DNA from: Anisakis pegreffii
Taxonomy: Eukaryota; Nematoda; Chromadorea; Rhabditida; Anisakidae
NCBI GenBank assembly: GCA_035041965.1
Contig: JAPYMA010000896.1
Location: 1 to 64,000, forward strand
Direction of reading: 5' to 3'
DNA length: 64,000 nt
Below are positions 53,779 through 64,000 of this stretch, one piece after another (positions within the stretch are counted from its first letter, which is position 1; each line of letters starts with the position of its first letter). The position numbers and the translations under genes were made by a program. A model generated the notes under the pieces. The model searched no databases and had not been told where the DNA came from. It saw only the letters and a list, made by a program, of their open reading frames with translations.

Positions 53779-55736
53779 AAATGCAGACAACAACAGCGAG
53801 TGCGAAGGGAAGTGAGATGAGCACGAGTTGGCATCAATTCATGTTTTCATTCTTAATCATACAACTCTTTTTAATGAGTAGTTATTCTTTCTTTGCTGCT
53901 GCTTGATTCTCTTCTTTAGTAAATAATTTATGATCGTTTCGAACCTCTCCGTCCAGCGCACATTCTTCCTCTAAGTTGTTTCGTCTATCGTTCTTGCAAA
54001 ACAACATTGTGTCTATGTTGAGTGATGACGCTGTATGAGCAATAAAACGTGAAAAGTCGAGAGAGGCAGACAACGACGGACAAGTTTAAAACGTCAAAAT
54101 GACGAACGTCGTCTGATTTTGATGGAAGATTATGAAGGAACGAAGAAGTTTTGATGACAATGAAAAACAGATAAAATAGATAATGAAAACAAGGAAATGA
54201 GGGATTTCAGTTGAGTGCATGTTCAAGTGAGTGCAAGTCATTCATGTGAATAAACAATTAAAGGTCATCGTATATTTTAATGCGGCGTTCATGATCTCGA
54301 TCTGCTGCACTCGTCATTTCACCACACCAAAATGCCCAACGAGACATTTCGCAACGTGCTTTTTGCACTTGCACTACTAGCATAAAATAAGACTCAGTAC
54401 GGCAAAAAGGGGTTGTTGAGTGTAAAATTTTGGTAGTTATTGTTTAATCCGGCTTTTGAGACGATGCTCAGAGCGACTCGAGATGAGTGGTGTGTTTATC
54501 GGTACTCAGCGAAACGTATCCATCCCTATTATTTTTATTATTATTATCGATCAATAATGGCAACCGACATGAGACATTGGACAACAGCAAACAGCAAGCA
54601 GTAACAGATGCATCGATGATTGTGATAACGTAAACTGATTCACAGTTTTGATTCCAGTTGACATTTTGTCGTCTATGTGATTAGTTACAGTAACCACCAT
54701 CACTCTATAAAACCCACATGAGCCCATAAAAATAGATTCGTTCAAACAGGCAAAATTGTTTAGGGTTTAGCACGTATTCGACTGTGAGCGTCATTCGTCA
54801 TTCAAGTAGAATATTTTGCTATCGGGGACTGTATCAAAAGTCTTTGCTGAAACGCTGATTGAATATCGAGATGATGATCGGAATGGATGCAGTTGAGAGT
54901 GTGTTTGTGACTGGGCATTGAAGTATTTGATTACAACAACGATTTCAATAAATAACTTTCAACTGGGGTAATTATCACCCAGTGTACGAGACTTTTTCCA
55001 ACATCTCCACGTATCAAGCCCGTTATCTTGCCAAAATATTCTATTCTACTCTTTTTGCAATCTACCCATCATCTCTCTCTTCACCACTACTTCCTAAAAA
55101 TGATCCTCTCATTTCACGCATTCGCTCTCACTCTCTATCTATCTTTTCGCTCTCCATTATTCTCAGATCCGTCGCTCACCACATCCACCTCGTTACATCA
55201 ACGTTCATCCCTAATGAACCCCTTATTGTAGCACCCATCAATGACTCACTCTCATCTTTACAATCTGTTGCACCGTGCAAATGAATGCAAATCCAAGCAG
55301 TCTCCCGTGTACACTTCTTCACTAACAAGAAGCCAAGCGTCAGCATATAGAATTATTAACGCAAATATCCCATTAACACTCCAAAATAATTGCTTCTTCA
55401 ATGATGACTCAAATCAACTCTCCCTCTCTCTCAAAAAAAAGAATTGCTTATTCTTATAACGGTATTATTTTTATGGTCAACCGATTATTATTCCGATATT
55501 CCAAGTAAAATGGTGGGAATTTCTTTGAAAGATGAACAACATCGTGTTTATTCCACTTTCAGCACCATTGATATAAATCACAGTAAATCGATCGATTGAA
55601 ATGTTTTTGTGAACACAACTTCAAAAGCTTATCCATCATTCTGTTACAGCTCCAACGAACAACATCTACGAAAAACCAAACATACTGATCTTACACAGAT
55701 TATTTTCTGTAGAAGTTGAAAAGTTTGAAAAGAATC

Positions 55737-55808
55737 TGGAGGCATGGGGAATTGAACCCCAGACCTCTCCGATGCGAACGGAGCGCTCTACCCCTGAGCT
55801 ATGCCCCC
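55737..55808 (-). tRNA. tRNA-Ala (anticodon CGC)
   Basis: A complete 72-nt cloverleaf on the minus strand. Acceptor GGGGGCA pairs with TGCCTCC and includes the G3:U70 wobble that marks alanine tRNAs; the discriminator base is A. The D arm is GCTC/GAGC, the anticodon arm CTCCG/CGGAG with loop TTCGCAT (anticodon CGC, reading GCG), and the T arm TGGGG/CCCCA with loop TTCAATT. Intronless; CCA not encoded. Confidence 0.97.
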
Positions 55809-58018
55809 ACAACCTAATACGCCCCTAATAATAACAAAACGTTTCAGTGAGTCGTTCGTTCATTTGTTACTCTATTTCACACTGATATATTCATTAATCG
55901 GATATTTATTTGACTGCAACTTCATAACAATCATTCTTCATCGTATCGAACAGAATACTAAAGGGTTTTGTTAATTTTGGACCGTAACGGTGGAAGCACA
56001 CACGTATAGTTTCAACTGTCGACATTTTCATTACAAAGGTCATTCACTATAAATATGAGCAAAAAAGGTTACAGTTACAGACTGGCATCATGTACCCGTC
56101 GTAGTGTGATTGCGCCATCATTAAGAAAGTATTATATCGGGCAATTACTCACTTTAAAATGAGTCAATTAAAGAACACATTATCAGTTCGCAATTACATT
56201 GAAAGTGCATCAATTTCCAATAAAAAAGTTATAATTTCGTTTAAGCGTGATTTTATCGAAATAAAACATGAAATGAAACGTTATGCGGTAAAACGATCTA
56301 CTATATCAGCATAATCAAATCAAACTCAATATAATATAAACACTCTTCCAAAACCGTTGACCACTCAGCCGCTGAGTGTAGAATTAATGTTGTAAATTAT
56401 TCAGCGTATTTGACGAAGGCCATTTTTGGTAAATCGCTCGATCAAACTTCAGAATATAGAAAACTGTCACACTGAACCAAAATGGTGCTTGATGAAGAAA
56501 TGATCACTTGATGTTTACATGTAAACGCAACGACTTGTAGTAATAGACGTTTATTTCAGTGTTGAAACTATATCGTATACAACTTTAAATAAGCAAATAC
56601 TGCGGTTCTGAAGATGAAAAATATTTATGTTTTTACAATTCTCACGAAATATTTACATTTCAGAAATCATCTGAAGACGTGAAACTTAAAATGAAATTAC
56701 ATCAAAGTGTGGCATGGAAATAAAGATAAAATAATATTTGAACAAACCATCACAGAAATCTTTTGTAAAAATCCACAGGGTGATGATAGTACAGACTATT
56801 ACGAAGAAAGCAAATAAATAAAACACTAAAGAGGACAGTCTTAAACCTGAAGTGATAAAATTCTACTTTGAAGTGACTGAAAAACGGAAAGGCTTGTTAA
56901 ATATTTGCTCTCATTTATGATATTCATCCACGTTTTACTGTAAAATTTTCTTTTCTCGACTGCCGGCTGCAGTCTCTCACCCAAGCAGAACCTTTCTCGC
57001 CAAATTTTACCAATAACTACATTCAAACAGCCCTCCAACCTCACAAACAACGGATTTGAACAAAAATTTCAGCTCAGCCGAAATGCTTCAATATGGGCAT
57101 AGAAAGATGAGGAAAGTAGCACATGCAAAATAAATGCGTTCAAACAACCAAACAGTGGAATATACAGACGATGATATCATAAAAGTGTTCCATTTAAGGC
57201 ATTGCACACGACTTCATCAAATTAAACGTATTGATGAAGTATGGAGTCTACACGAGGTTCACAGCCTATAAAGCGCTATCCATATAACCGCAAATTCATC
57301 TTCGCCACAAGACTGCATCTAAGCCCTGACCCATACCCATCTCTAAGTGAACAGATCCAAGTCTAAATTCAGGCAAAAAGAACGGATCATAATAATCAAC
57401 ATAAACTCCATACAACAGATGCACCGATTAAAGTGAAGTGAACATTGAATATCGTTATTTGCTTCATATCAATCAGCATATCAGTAGACAACCGTCACAA
57501 ATTTGATATTCATAATTCATTGCTCATTATTAGTGCAGTAGTATCAAACATCATCGTTGGTACCACAACCTTAAAATCCTTTCATAAATGAATATACCTC
57601 GGCAATTATGCAATTTTTCACATCAAAACTTATTCGACAACTGAAAGAGAGTTCGAAGATTCTGAAATTTAATATTCATTTATTAAATTTAATATTCTGA
57701 AATTTAAAAATTTATCAAATATTCATTCCAATTTGTGTTTCAAAAAATTGCAATTATGCAACTGAATGGTGATACATAAATCTGTCAGTGCATTCATACG
57801 TATCGTTGATCTCGCGAACCAATCAACTCAATCATAAAGTACCTAGGTTAATGTCGAGCTCCGTTCTATATTCTGATGGAATCTTACAACACGGAAAGAT
57901 GTATCAGAATGAATGCCGGAGAAAGGCGTTTGAATGTAATAAAAATGAAGTCATACATTCCAAACCAATGCTGAAAACAACCTCAGAGGAATGAATGATG
58001 ATTGTCGCAACATTCCTA

Positions 58019-61000
58019 TTAGGTACCACCGAAACGTTTGTGCTGATACGAAGTAGGTGCATCCGAGATGAGACCTGATGCGCTCAGTACGTCCAAGCAT
58101 TCCGAAGCGATATCGGCGACAGTCTCGGATGTTTCCATTGGGATATCGGCCCAAGTTGGAGTTGGCTGTTCAGCGATAATACGATTTCTAGCCATTTGCC
58201 AATCGATCAATTTCATCTGATAAAAATCGGCTTGTTCTTGATCACCGAGCCTCGTATAAACTCGCATCAGCCCACGATAATCGTACTCGAGTCCAGTGAA
58301 TGATTCACCAAACAATTTCAATGCTGCAAGGGACATTAAATTTATTAGCGAATAAGGCCAAATAAAAAAAAGTTTCGACGATGAATTGTTCAATTATTAT
58401 CAATCGTGAAAGTTCTCTCTGTGCTGTTCGATTCAACGAAAAAGCTTATTTATATTCTGGCTAGGTTAAAGTATAGCACTGTGATCAGATATTCACAATC
58501 TTGCAGATTCACTTTTGCAGGAAGAGGGGTCATGCTTTAGAAAATAACAGGTATTGCTTTAGAAACAGGCATTTTAAAGCTTCATAACCTCGAGCTCACA
58601 AGCTATTGCATAACGTTAACTCAGTGTAAACAACAAATCAGCATCGGAAAACAGTACAGTCACAAACGAAACATCTCATGGGTGTTATGATCTACTTTAA
58701 GCATTCGATACATCACCTCAGAACGACTACAGTGCAAGAATCAATTAAGAAAACCTACCGATCTGTATACTTTTCAAATACAAATCTCTTGCGTCCTCTT
58801 GTCGATCCATATCGTGCGTATACAAAGCAGCCAAATGACCCATGCTCAACGCTGTTTCATAATCATCTTCACCGACTATGCGCGATTTGATTGCTATTGC
58901 TTTCTTATGCATTTCTTCTGATAACTGAAAAACGTTCTTCTCGATCCCACACGATTTTACATGAATAAGCAATCCAAGCGAAATAAATCCTTCGATATGA
59001 ATGAAATTACCTGGAACATTCCCAGCGATTGATATAAACGCCCGATATTACCGAAATTTTTAGCCGTATGAATATTTTCATCACCAAATTTAGTCTGATA
59101 ATGTGATAATGCCATTTTATGAAGACGCAACGCCTCATTCAACATTGCAGTCTTTTGCTGTTCATCATCCATATCCAACGCTTGCTCTTCCATTATCAGT
59201 GCTAAAATGTCTTCATCAATATGACGAATGAAAACAAAATCACTGTCTAATAACTATTCACCTTCATGTATCACTACGCTTTAAACCGCATCAGTAAATA
59301 ATCAACTGCTACCGTTCAAAGCTAGTAAATATAATTTTTGCGTCATAAAGGAAGACCGATAAGTTAGCATTCATATCGTTACCGGTGGCAAAGACGCATT
59401 TAGCACTCACAGAAATTTAGAAATCGACCGGGCATTGAACCCGCAGACTCTCTACCATTAGATCCGCAATCCAACATACACACCACTACACCACCGCCTC
59501 TCTCAACTTCACTCATATTTTCACTGATTTACCCCAGCTCACTTTTCATACTGGCTGCAGTAAGTATCTTTACTATTATTTCTGCAATGGGATCAGTATC
59601 ATCTCTTAACGGCATGAAAAACAATTTATCAAATACCTTTCATTCGTTGACTTGATGCGATCAGCATGTGATCTTTCGACAGAAGTTTCTTATTGATCTG
59701 TACGGCCCGATCCGCCAGCTCACTACAACATCGAAGACCATTCATATTTTATACAAAACAGTATTAACTTCACAGCAAAGCTACCTCAATCGAACGATCC
59801 CTACAAAAATTTTCATTTTTCGAAAAGCTTCCATAAGATCCAATCTCAAACTGGTCAATTCATGCGTAAAACTGCTTCGCAATGAAACAAACGTTCATCG
59901 CACCATTCAAATGATAATATGCTGTGACCCAAGTAGAGCCAGCCCTTCAACTGCTTAAAGGAATGAACTAGACCAGACTGGAGATTGATTGTCACTGATC
60001 TGAATGACTGTCTTCAAAAGGTTACTGAAACAAAAGTGGTCAGTCAATCACCTTGCATGTTGAAAATTGCCAGTGCCATAACCATGCACGTAGAGCGCAT
60101 AAGCAACATCTTCAAGTGCCTGTGATGTACGCACTGAAAAAGAACCGAACTGCTGTTCACGAATTCGTAACGCGATCTGAATAATAACTGAGTCGATTAA
60201 GCATTTATTTTAGAAAAATTTCCGAATAAAATTAAATTTCCATTGTTAGATTCGTAAATCTCACACTAATCATTCCTCTTTACTCCGACAACATCAATAC
60301 TAATACGCCCTTGATCTATTCGAAACTCTCCGGCTACTATGGAAGCGATAGAAATTGAGCATAGGAACATTTTGAAAATTACAAGAAAATCACATAAAGG
60401 GAACTGAAGATATGATAAGTGAGCAAATATCATACAGCGATGGGTTAACGGATCAAAACGATCGACATTAAAGAAAGCACATTGAAGCGTTTGATAAGAG
60501 TGACTGGAAGAATGAGGAGGCAAGGAATTCGAAGTGAATAAAGGATAAGAAGAAACAAACTTACATCGTAAACGTCCAGTGCATGCTCGACACGATCTCG
60601 ATTCACCAAGCAAAACGCATAATCAAATAAGACACAACTGAATCGACGACCACCATCGAAATGCCTCAGAACTACGGCGACCGCATATCGAATCAGTTTC
60701 ATTGCCAAATCAAATTGTCTTAGGCAAATCAATATCTTTGCCGATATTCTCAACACGTCCACTTTTGTCTGAACGATGAGACAACGCAGTTAATGAGAGT
60801 TTTTATCGTTGGCAAAATATGATTATTATTGATGTTCTTTTTAACAGTGGACAGATGTGTGATTCGATAAGTATCAACTGCGACAAATGATAAACACTGT
60901 GAAAATGATTGAAGAAAGAGACCCGCATCGGCGTTGGTCGATTAACGATGCAACGCAGTGCTCGAACGGCATATTGCAGTGCATGTTTAAATTCACCTAT

Positions 61001-63697
61001 CTGATACCTATAAATTCAGACATTTGTAAAATTCACTTACAAAAACATTAGGTTATCAGAAATGAGAAGACGACGCATCATTGTAACTGGAATTAATCAC
61101 CGAAGAGTGCTGGATGTAACCTCTACCGAATTATTTACAGAATATAATAACGCCATTAATGTCAATAATCAAAGCTGCAACCAGCACTAGATTCTTCAAT
61201 CAATCGATGCGTTCAAAGTATACAATTTCATTGAAATTCTTATGAATGAAATTACCGAGAGTAAAGAAATGAGTTCCCCTATTCAACCAAATGAAAGTCA
61301 AAATATGATGATAACAAACCAAAGAACAGCGCTTTGAATAAGTATCTGCGCTAAATTAACAGCTTTGTCATCATTTTGATTTGATGATTTTTCGACGTGC
61401 GATATTAAAGCATCGAACAACGAACACGTTCGTATCGCCTCCGTATACATACAATTACCCGTGTAATACTCCAACAACCTTCAACATTTCTCTATCACTC
61501 TAATCCATTGAAAACTTATTGCGCTTATCGCTCACCTAAATATGCACGAACTATTAAAAACTTTGGTTGCTAATAATGTGATTCTTTGTAATCAGCATTC
61601 TGTAAAAATATAGAGTTTCTATCAAAGGATATTTCTATTGCTTCTAAACCACACAGATTAATTTCAAACTTTCAAAATTGGATTTGAAATAATACCAGTA
61701 ATTCAGTTCGAATAATTTCTGCTGACGCCAATTCGTTCGGACAGGGAATTTGAGAAGGATCGAATGGCAGTAAAGCAATGCGCCGCCAGCCCAGTTGTAT
61801 GAACAAGATTCGAGGAAGAAAACACCTCAAAAAGGTTACGATTAGTAACGTGACTAATATTACTTTATGAGTAATAACTTATATCTAAATCAACGAAAAT
61901 GATGAAAGTCGACAGCCACATTAAAAAAAGTCAGCTGCTACGTTTGGTAAAGTTTTCGAAGTGTTTCATAAATCGCCTGAGTGAGCTAAAAATTTTCTCG
62001 AAATTCTACACAAGACTATTGCAACTAAATAATGTGTTTGAATTCATTCAACCAGAACAAAAGTCAAAAATAACAATAAATCAGTTGAACCAACCCAACT
62101 CCAGTGTGAAATTATAAAGCTCTTCCAATTCATAAACAGTCCAACTTGGATCTGATAAGAGCCAATCAACGCGTTGCTTTGCGACAGCTAGCAGGGTGCC
62201 AGAGATCATTGTACCGTTTCGAATAAGACATTGATATATCTCGTGAATCTCGATCCTTCAATCCAAAATTATTTGCAAAACAAGTGAAAGAACTTCTGCA
62301 TAAATTGAACAATCGGGCCCGATTACGTTCAACCAAGTGACAACAAACATTTAATCCAATCAAATCGCATCGGAAATGGAAACCTAAAATGTGACTCAAC
62401 AACAAACCTTTTGGATTTGAGCATCAGCATTCGATGGAATACATCCAAATTGCACCATTCATAACCAAGTTGACAGAATTTCTCTCGTTTATACATATTC
62501 ATATAAATCTCGAACAGAAGTTCACTCGGTAAGAACGTAAGCTCTTGGCGAAACTTCGAAAAATTGTCAACCACCACCGTTACCGACGATTTCAGCAACA
62601 TTTCTGAAGTAAAACAAAAGTTTAAGTTGGAGAATTTTTTGAGAGAGAAATCTTGTGCATCATGAAGCTAATGAAAGAATCAACGGCTAACAACCGAAAT
62701 TTCGTTAAAAGAAGAAACAAAACAAATGTGCGTCAAGTAAAGTCATTAACCTGGCTGATAGACAATTTCATTGAGTGGAAATAATTCGAAGCCCAAATCA
62801 GCATTGTTATCATCGTTATCGTCCAAAAGACCTCGCTGCAAGACCACCTCCCTGATCTGATCTCGTTCACGAACCAATACATCGACCATTTCGCGTAACT
62901 GACCGATTAACACGACCGCCGCTGCTTCGGCATCTCCAACAGCTGCGTTCAACGCCGCTACAGCCATTCCGTCGCCGGATACTTGCCTTGCCACCGCTCT
63001 GCAGTATTATTATTCTTATTATTATCACTCATATCCCTCATCGAGTTAATTTCAAAACCCTTTTTGAGCAAATACTTGGTGAGAATAATGCGCGATAAAA
63101 GCATTTTCGAAAGCTTTTTCTCTAGAGAATCTCGACGGGGCTCGATTATCCTGTTTTTGTATATTAGCTTCAGTAGCCAAGAGGACAACATTCTCGCACA
63201 TTTCGGGTTTCCATATTCTCATGGCAAATTGTTGACAAGCAATAATAATCAATCGTTTTTGTAGAATTATCATTCAGAATATCAGTTTTTATCAGTTGAC
63301 AAAACTGACAACGTTATTAGTGCAGAATGTATTCACGTTAAATTCTTTCATGGTCGAATTCACTCACATCAGTTAAATCAATTGGAATTACTTTATCCGC
63401 AGATCCGTTAAAAACCAATTCTACTGGAATCACTCTCCCGAATAATAAATATGAAAAATGACAAAGAAAATAGGAAACAAACCGTTGTTGTTCAGGTCTC
63501 AGAACGAAATCGTTAGCGACATTAGCGATAGCCGCGTCAGCACGATCAACTACGGCTCGCAGTCGTGCAACGACCAATGCTGCTTGCTCGATAGCACCAC
63601 CCTCGTTCGCATTGCCGTCTCCATCTTGATCTTGTTCTCGAACTTGACCCTCGTCTCCTCCCTCTTCATCATCCCTGTTCCCATCCTCATCGTCCAT
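58019..63697 (-). CDS. APPBP2-like TPR protein (amyloid precursor-binding protein 2 family)
   Basis: Predicted 737-residue TPR protein. The human relative binds the cytoplasmic tail of APP and microtubules and serves as a Cullin-2 substrate receptor. Exons: 63697-63483, 62998-62751, 62603-62408, 62255-62095, 61825-61743, 61468-61320, 61007-60923, 60768-60565, 60176-60052, 59722-59637, 59201-59011, 58924-58759, 58323-58019; phases close in frame. Family landmarks run in order along the protein: VVVDNF, FCQLGYEWCNLDVF, LSDPSW, VDVLRISAK, LLSKDHMLIASSQRMK, ALIMEEQALD, TAKNFGNIGRLYQSL, EDDYETALSMGHLAALYTHD, KLFGESFTGLEYDYRGL. The first two exons add about 140 residues: an acidic Asp/Glu/Gly start (MDDEDGNRDDEEGGDEG) followed by alanine-rich helices, absent from human APPBP2 (585 aa) as I recall it. 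The donor of exon 5 is the least certain splice site. Confidence 0.9.
59424..59499 (-). ncRNA. tRNA-like sequence with intact A and B boxes (SINE head or tRNA relic)
   Basis: On the minus strand TGGTGTAGTGG (59483-59493) fits the A box and GGTTCAATGCC (59431-59441) the B box. An anticodon-like arm TTGGA-TTGCGGA-TCTAA and a four-pair T stem can be drawn, but the acceptor stem does not pair and the variable region is long. It lies inside the intron between exons 10 and 11 of the APPBP2-like gene, on the same strand. Confidence 0.5.
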
Positions 63698-64000
63698 ATA
63701 CTTCAACCACTCATTTAATATTTATTCACTCAACATACCAATTCAGATTCGTTCATACAACGCAACATTCTACCACTTCATCAACAAGCTTATATTGAAC
63801 GCTATCACAATTTGAAATAATTCGCTACATTTTTCCACAACAGAAAAAAGCTACCCTTTTCGAAGAACGTTAAAAATGATACCAAAAGCTCATTCAGCCA
63901 TAAGCAAATCGCTGAGTACGAAAGATGGATCGAGAGTGATTACCACTCGAACTTATCAATAACAACAAAATGATGAATTCATAGAAAATATTGATTCTGA
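63698..64000. other. 5' flank of the APPBP2-like gene
   Basis: About 300 bp of AT-rich sequence upstream of the chosen ATG. An in-frame stop lies just before that ATG. No promoter motif or upstream exon could be supported. Confidence 0.45.

Larger units (their letters stand above)
51028..58018. other. Intergenic region with one tRNA gene
   Basis: About 7 kb between H3.3 copy 3 and the 3' end of the APPBP2-like gene. It contains the GC-rich repeat copy B (52430-52586), a CA repeat and the tRNA-Ala. Several stretches, such as 55060-55440, are pyrimidine- and A-rich with little G. No protein gene recognised. Confidence 0.5.

Noticed and set aside
55028..55459. Overlapping Ser/Thr/Leu-rich open frames in a pyrimidine-rich stretch
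   Set aside because: Several frames are open at once because stop codons are rare in C/T-rich DNA; low-complexity composition, no coding signature.
62166..62405. Minus-strand frame reading across exon 4 of the APPBP2-like gene (containing FTCFANNFGLK)
   Set aside because: It first looked like the continuation of the gene, but the acceptor at 62256-62257 in another frame matches the family (LLAVAK, LSDPSW) and keeps phase.

Overview
The window looks like about 64 kb of AT-rich animal nuclear DNA, most likely from a nematode. Every gene is split into short exons joined by GT-AG introns, with TTTCAG-type acceptors. Two genes have an acceptor-like AG a few tens of bases before the ATG, as expected for spliced-leader trans-splicing, but no leader RNA was seen. 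The recognised proteins are a KNL-2/M18BP1-like centromere factor, a UBE2L3/UBC-18-like E2, GDP-L-fucose synthase, histone H3.3 and an APPBP2-like TPR protein. Species was not determined. Exon models were built by eye from splice sites, reading phase and family similarity; each model closes in frame.

Layout: (1) 1-2.7 kb has no recognisable gene. (2) 2.7-5.7 kb, minus strand: an 8-exon gene with a SANTA domain (KNL-2/M18BP1). (3) 5.7-9.3 kb is a divergent intergenic region with a 262-bp inverted-repeat element and a decayed duplicated fragment. (4) 9.37-10.57 kb, plus: UBE2L3-type E2 in 4 exons. (5) 14.5-18.4 kb, plus: GDP-L-fucose synthase in 8 exons, with a 25-bp minisatellite and a tRNA-like sequence in one intron. 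(6) 18.4-23.2 kb is intergenic with a deleted mariner element. (7) 23.2-38.5 kb, plus: one large gene of about 32 exons encoding a signal peptide and 14 Ig and FN3 domains, arranged as repeats of a six-domain module. (8) 39.5-51.0 kb, minus: three intron-bearing histone H3.3 genes with identical proteins. (9) 51-58 kb is intergenic with a tRNA-Ala(CGC). (10) 58.0-63.7 kb, minus: a 13-exon APPBP2-like TPR gene with an extra acidic, alanine-rich N-terminus.

The genes do not form an operon or shared pathway. KNL-2 and H3.3 are both chromatin proteins (centromeric CENP-A loading and replication-independent nucleosomes), but they are about 34 kb apart. The strongest evolutionary signals are a sharp-edged conversion tract across the three H3.3 genes and the internal multi-domain duplication in the Ig/FN3 gene. 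No CRISPR, prokaryotic or viral feature was found.
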